From an uncultured Haemophilus sp. (lineage in GTDB: Bacteria > Pseudomonadota > Gammaproteobacteria > Enterobacterales > Pasteurellaceae), in assembly GCF_905207935.1 (NCBI RefSeq), contig NZ_CAJLNI010000077.1, positions 1-9,124 of the forward strand: DNA of 9,124 nt, in the 5' to 3' direction. The notes below the pieces were generated by a model. It was not told the DNA's origin. It did no database searches and worked only from the letters and a program-made list of their open reading frames with translations. Shown in pieces: positions 6,422 to 9,124 of the stretch (positions within the stretch are counted from its first letter, which is position 1; each line of letters begins with the position of its first letter). A program made the translations under genes and the position numbers.

Positions 6422-7191
6422 TGAGTCGTTTACTACGTAATATTTTTATGTTTGTGGTATACGCTTATTTGTATATCCCAATTATTATCTTGGTGACTAA
6501 CTCCTTTAACGAAGACCGTTATGGTTTAAGTTGGAAAGGCTTTAGTTGGAACTGGTATGAGCGTTTATTTAATAACGATACCTTAATCCAAGCTGCGTTC
6601 CACTCTGTCACTATCGCTTTCTTTGCTGCAACATTAGCGACTATTGTGGGTGGTTTAACTGCTATCGCACTTTACCGCTATCGTTTCCGCGGTAAACAAG
6701 CGGTAAGTGGTATGTTATTTATCGTCATGATGTCACCAGATATCGTTATGGCGGTTTCTTTACTAGCTTTATTCATGGTTGTAGGGATTTCGTTAGGCTT
6801 CTGGTCATTACTATTGGCGCACGTAACATTCTGTCTACCTTATGTTACCGTGACAATTTTCTCTCGCTTAAATGGCTTTGATGCAAGAATGCTTGAAGCA
6901 GCGAAAGATTTAGGTGCTAGCGAAGTCACTATTTTACGTAAAATTATCCTACCACTTGCTTTACCTGCGGTAGTATCAGGTTGGTTATTAAGCTTTACTA
7001 TTTCATTAGATGATGTTGTTGTATCCTCTTTCGTAAGTGGTGTAAGCTATGAAATCCTACCATTGCGTATCTTCTCTCTTGTAAAAACAGGGGTAACACC
7101 AGAAGTAAACGCGTTAGCAACGATTATGATCGTGCTTTCATTAGGATTAGTAATTTTAAGCCAATTAGTAACACGCAAAAATAATCATTAA
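6421..7191 (+). CDS. potC: spermidine/putrescine ABC transporter permease PotC
   Basis: Second inner-membrane permease of the polyamine importer, pairing with PotB. Seen in the sequence: six hydrophobic segments (roughly 8-27, 60-84, 96-121, 128-147, 178-198 and 232-250), and the EAA loop EAAKDLGAS (159-167) with ILPLALPA downstream, the contact site for PotA. Length is 256 aa, near E. coli PotC (264). The start is firm: GGAG at 6409-6412 lies 8 nt before the ATG, and the ATG overlaps the potB stop as TAATG. It is the last gene before the intrinsic terminator at 7239-7269. Confidence 0.96.
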   Translation: MSRLLRNIFMFVVYAYLYIPIIILVTNSFNEDRYGLSWKGFSWNWYERLFNNDTLIQAAFHSVTIAFFAATLATIVGGLTAIALYRYRFRGKQAVSGMLFIVMMSPDIVMAVSLLALFMVVGISLGFWSLLLAHVTFCLPYVTVTIFSRLNGFDARMLEAAKDLGASEVTILRKIILPLALPAVVSGWLLSFTISLDDVVVSSFVSGVSYEILPLRIFSLVKTGVTPEVNALATIMIVLSLGLVILSQLVTRKNNH

Positions 7192-7209
7192 ACATTGATA
7201 TAAAAAGGT

Positions 7210-7238
7210 TTCACAAATCTTTTAAGATCAAATAGAAT
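7210..7238 (+). promoter_or_regulatory. predicted potD promoter inside the potC-potD gap
   Basis: TTCACA (7210-7215), 17-nt spacer (7216-7232), TAGAAT (7233-7238): 5/6 matches in each hexamer with ideal spacing. The predicted start is near 7245, which falls inside the left arm of the following terminator (7239-7247). Transcripts starting here would lack most of that arm and escape the hairpin, giving a potD mRNA with a leader of about 81 nt. Confidence 0.6.
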
Positions 7239-7269
7239 ACGCCTTGACGCACAATCAAGGCGTTTTTTT
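7239..7269 (+). terminator. intrinsic terminator of potABC
   Basis: ACGCCTTGA (7239-7247), 7-base loop, TCAAGGCGT (7255-7263): a perfect 9-bp stem running into seven Ts (7263-7269). It lies 47 nt after the potC stop and should end, fully or partly, transcripts coming from potA. Confidence 0.85.
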
Positions 7270-7271
7270 AT

Positions 7272-7297
7272 ACCTGCATTAATGCAGGTGGTTTTTT
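7272..7297 (+). promoter_or_regulatory. palindromic hairpin in the potD leader
   Basis: ACCTGCATTAATGCAGGT (7272-7289) is a perfect 18-bp palindrome, followed by GG and six Ts (7292-7297). As RNA it forms a stem of seven or more pairs with a 4-base loop. It could be a backup terminator or an attenuator; as DNA it could be an operator. The potD ribosome site GGAG (7311-7314) follows 14 nt after the T run. Confidence 0.55.
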
Positions 7298-7325
7298 ACC
7301 CCTCTTTTACGGAGAACAAACAAAA

Positions 7326-8408
7326 ATGAAAAAATTTGCAGGTTTGCTTACTGCCGGTTTAGTTGCCGCTACATTAACTGCTTGTAACGACAAAGAAGCC
7401 AAGTCTGATGCAACAAAAGCACAGGCTCCAGCAAATGATACTGTGTACTTATATACTTGGACTGAATATGTACCAGATGGTCTTTTAGATGATTTCACAA
7501 AAGAAACTGGTATCAAAGTTATCGTAGCAAGTCTTGAATCAAACGAGACAATGTATGCCAAAATGAAAACCCAAGGTGATGCTGGTGGTTATGATGTGAT
7601 TGCACCATCTAACTACTTCGTATCTAAAATGGGACGCGAAGGCATGCTACAAGAATTAGATCACAGTAAATTACCTGTTATCAAAGAATTAGACCCTGAT
7701 TGGCTCAACAAACCTTATGATAAAGGCAATAAATACTCGCTTCCTCAATTGTTAGGTGCACCAGGTATTGCATTTAATACTAATACCTATAAAGGTTCTG
7801 ATTTCACTTCTTGGGGTGATTTCTGGAAACCAGAATACGCAAACAAAATCCAATTATTGGATGATGCGCGTGAAGTATTCAATATTGCGTTATTAAAAAT
7901 TGGTCAAGATCCAAACACCAAAGATCCTGCAATTATTAAACAAGCTTACGAAGAGTTGTTAAAACTACGTCCAAACGTACTTTCTTTCAATTCAGATAAC
8001 CCAGCAAACTCTTTCATCTCTGGTGAAGTAGAATTAGGTCAGTTATGGAATGGTTCTGTACGTATCGCGAAAAAAGAACAAGCGCCATTAAATATGGTGT
8101 TCCCAAAAGAAGGTCCTGTTCTTTGGGTTGATACTTTAGCGATTCCTAAAACCTCTAAAAACCCAGATGGCGCACACAAGTTAATTAACTACTTGCTAGG
8201 TGCAAAAGCGGCGGAAAAATTGACTTTAGCGATCGGTTACCCAACAGCTAACCTTGAAGCGAAAAAAGTGCTTCCAAAAGAAATCACTGAAGATCCATCT
8301 ATTTATCCACCAGCAGAAATTCTTCAAAAAAGCTACTGGCAAGATGATGTAGGTGATGCAATCCAATACTATGAACAGTATTACCAAGAGTTAAAAGCAG
8401 CAAAATAA
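7326..8408 (+). CDS. potD: spermidine/putrescine-binding lipoprotein PotD
   Basis: Substrate-binding component that captures polyamines in the periplasm and delivers them to PotB-PotC. Seen in the sequence: a lipoprotein signal with lipobox LTAC (Cys20), an A/K/D-rich linker (21-38), then the PotD fold from about 39. The polyamine-site residues known from E. coli PotD all have counterparts, most at an offset of 12: Trp45 and Tyr48 (WTEY), Ser95 and Tyr97, Asp180 and Glu183 (DARE), Trp241, Trp267 and Asp269 (WVD), Gln339. Length is 360 aa. GGAG at 7311-7314 is 11 nt before the ATG. E. coli PotD is a soluble periplasmic protein, so the lipid anchor and linker are a difference. It follows potC after 134 bp with its own predicted promoter, allowing more binding protein than permease. 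Confidence 0.96.
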   Translation: MKKFAGLLTAGLVAATLTACNDKEAKSDATKAQAPANDTVYLYTWTEYVPDGLLDDFTKETGIKVIVASLESNETMYAKMKTQGDAGGYDVIAPSNYFVSKMGREGMLQELDHSKLPVIKELDPDWLNKPYDKGNKYSLPQLLGAPGIAFNTNTYKGSDFTSWGDFWKPEYANKIQLLDDAREVFNIALLKIGQDPNTKDPAIIKQAYEELLKLRPNVLSFNSDNPANSFISGEVELGQLWNGSVRIAKKEQAPLNMVFPKEGPVLWVDTLAIPKTSKNPDGAHKLINYLLGAKAAEKLTLAIGYPTANLEAKKVLPKEITEDPSIYPPAEILQKSYWQDDVGDAIQYYEQYYQELKAAK

Positions 8409-8427
8409 TACGCTTTTAAGAAATAAC

Positions 8428-8458
8428 AAAAAGTGCGGTCAATTTGACCGCACTTTTT
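8428..8458. terminator. bidirectional terminator from an inverted uptake-sequence pair
   Basis: A 13-bp perfect inverted repeat: A5 plus GTGCGGTC (8428-8440), loop AATTT, GACCGCAC plus T5 (8446-8458). The arms contain perfect uptake cores AAGTGCGGT (8431-8439) and ACCGCACTT (8447-8455). It lies 20 nt from both the potD stop and the rarA stop, with a T run on each strand, so it should serve both convergent genes. Confidence 0.92.
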
Positions 8459-8478
8459 ATATTTAACGTTTTAAAAAA

Positions 8479-9124
8479 CTATTTATAACGTTTTTTTGCC
8501 GCGTTTTTATCTTGCTCTTGTAAACGCTCAAGCTTTTCTTTAATTTGAATTTCCATACCACGGTTAGTTGGGAAATAATATTGAGTATCTTTCAGTTCTG
8601 GTGGGAAGTAATTTTCTCCAGCAGCATAAGCATTAGGTTCATCATGTGCATAACGATATTCAGCGCCATAACCTAATTCTTTCATTAAAGCCGTTGGCGC
8701 ATTACGTAAATGAGGTGGCACATCAAAATCAGGAAAATCTTTTGCATGTTGTTTGGCTGCATTAAATGCGTTGTAAACCGCATTACTCTTCGGCGCTACG
8801 GCCAAATAAATAATGGCTTGAGCAATGGCTCGCTCTCCTTCATAAGCGCCCACTCTCGTAAAACAATCCCAAGCCGCTAGTGCAACTTGCATTGCGCGAG
8901 GATCGGCATTCCCCACATCTTCTGAGGCAATCGCTAATAAACGTCGTGCAACATAAAGGGGATCGCCACCTGCAGTGATAATTCGTGCATACCAATAAAG
9001 TGCAGCATCGGCTGCTGAGCCTCGAATGGATTTATGTAAAGCGGAAATCAAATCATAGAAGCGATCGCCTTGTTTATCAAAACGCGCTTGTCGTTCACCT
9101 AATACTTCTTTCAACAAAGTGCGG
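8479..9124 (-). CDS. rarA: replication-associated recombination protein RarA (MgsA), C-terminal part
   Basis: RarA/MgsA is an AAA+ ATPase of the clamp-loader clade, related to eukaryotic WRNIP1, that acts at stalled replication forks and interacts with SSB. Only the last 215 or so codons are present; the family is about 445 aa, and the ATPase core (Walker A and B) lies beyond the right edge. Seen in the sequence: the conserved post-AAA segment DLISALHKSIRGS, DAALYWYARI with AGGDPLYVARRL, ASEDVGNADPRA, and the tetramerisation-domain signature VPPHLRNAPT plus YFPPEL. The coding frame is open to the edge; a TTG at 9117 is internal, not a start. The C-terminus is lysine-rich. It converges on potD across the shared terminator. 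Truncation is due to the window, not a mutation. Confidence 0.95.
   Translation of the reverse strand, partial: RTLLKEVLGERQARFDKQGDRFYDLISALHKSIRGSAADAALYWYARIITAGGDPLYVARRLLAIASEDVGNADPRAMQVALAAWDCFTRVGAYEGERAIAQAIIYLAVAPKSNAVYNAFNAAKQHAKDFPDFDVPPHLRNAPTALMKELGYGAEYRYAHDEPNAYAAGENYFPPELKDTQYYFPTNRGMEIQIKEKLERLQEQDKNAAKKRYK
9117..9124 (+). repeat. DNA uptake sequence in rarA, cut by the window edge
   Basis: AAGTGCGG, eight of the nine core bases; the window ends before the final T would appear. It is antisense to rarA and encodes part of Arg-Thr-Leu on the other strand. Confidence 0.7.

Noticed and set aside
7307..7561. 84-codon minus-strand ORF over the potD start
   Set aside because: Antisense to the PotD signal peptide and N-terminal domain, with no supporting ribosome site or protein resemblance.
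1..9124. Mobile element, CRISPR, prophage, toxin-antitoxin or other defence system
   Set aside because: No repeat arrays, transposase or integrase motifs, tRNA-linked attachment sites or unrecognised large ORFs; every large ORF belongs to a conserved housekeeping family. The only dispersed repeats are uptake sequences.

Overview
The window reads as chromosomal DNA from a Haemophilus-type member of the Pasteurellaceae. The base composition is AT-rich, and the 9-base H. influenzae-type DNA uptake core AAGTGCGGT (or its complement ACCGCACTT) occurs six times intact, once with one mismatch, and once cut by the right edge. The proteins resemble Haemophilus and enterobacterial orthologues throughout. 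I see no phage, IS, CRISPR, toxin or defence genes, and no tRNA or rRNA. This is a housekeeping region, and its most interesting content is regulatory and non-coding.

Bases 1-2800, plus strand: a conserved three-gene cluster, ldtD (L,D-transpeptidase), mepK (Tat-exported murein endopeptidase) and gloC (glyoxalase II-type metallo-hydrolase). LdtD-type enzymes make 3-3 peptidoglycan crosslinks and MepK-type enzymes cut them, so the first two genes form a make-and-break pair. A hairpin built from two inverted uptake sequences separates mepK from gloC.

Bases 2800-4460: pepT (tripeptidase) on the minus strand. Just past its stop codon is a good minus-strand promoter followed about 95 nt later by a textbook intrinsic terminator, with no ORF between; I call this a candidate small RNA. 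Upstream of pepT is an FNR-like box placed exactly where a class II activator should sit, which fits the anaerobic control known for pepT in enteric bacteria.

Bases 4460-8410, plus strand: potA-potB-potC-potD, the spermidine/putrescine ABC importer (ATPase, two permeases, binding lipoprotein). potA, potB and potC overlap and are translationally linked. potD is set apart by 134 bp holding a potABC terminator, a sigma70-like promoter whose predicted start lies inside that terminator stem, and a second hairpin. This would let potD be transcribed independently of the permease genes.

Bases 8410-9124: a bidirectional terminator made of an inverted uptake-sequence pair, then the C-terminal half of rarA (AAA+ recombination factor) on the minus strand, cut by the window edge.
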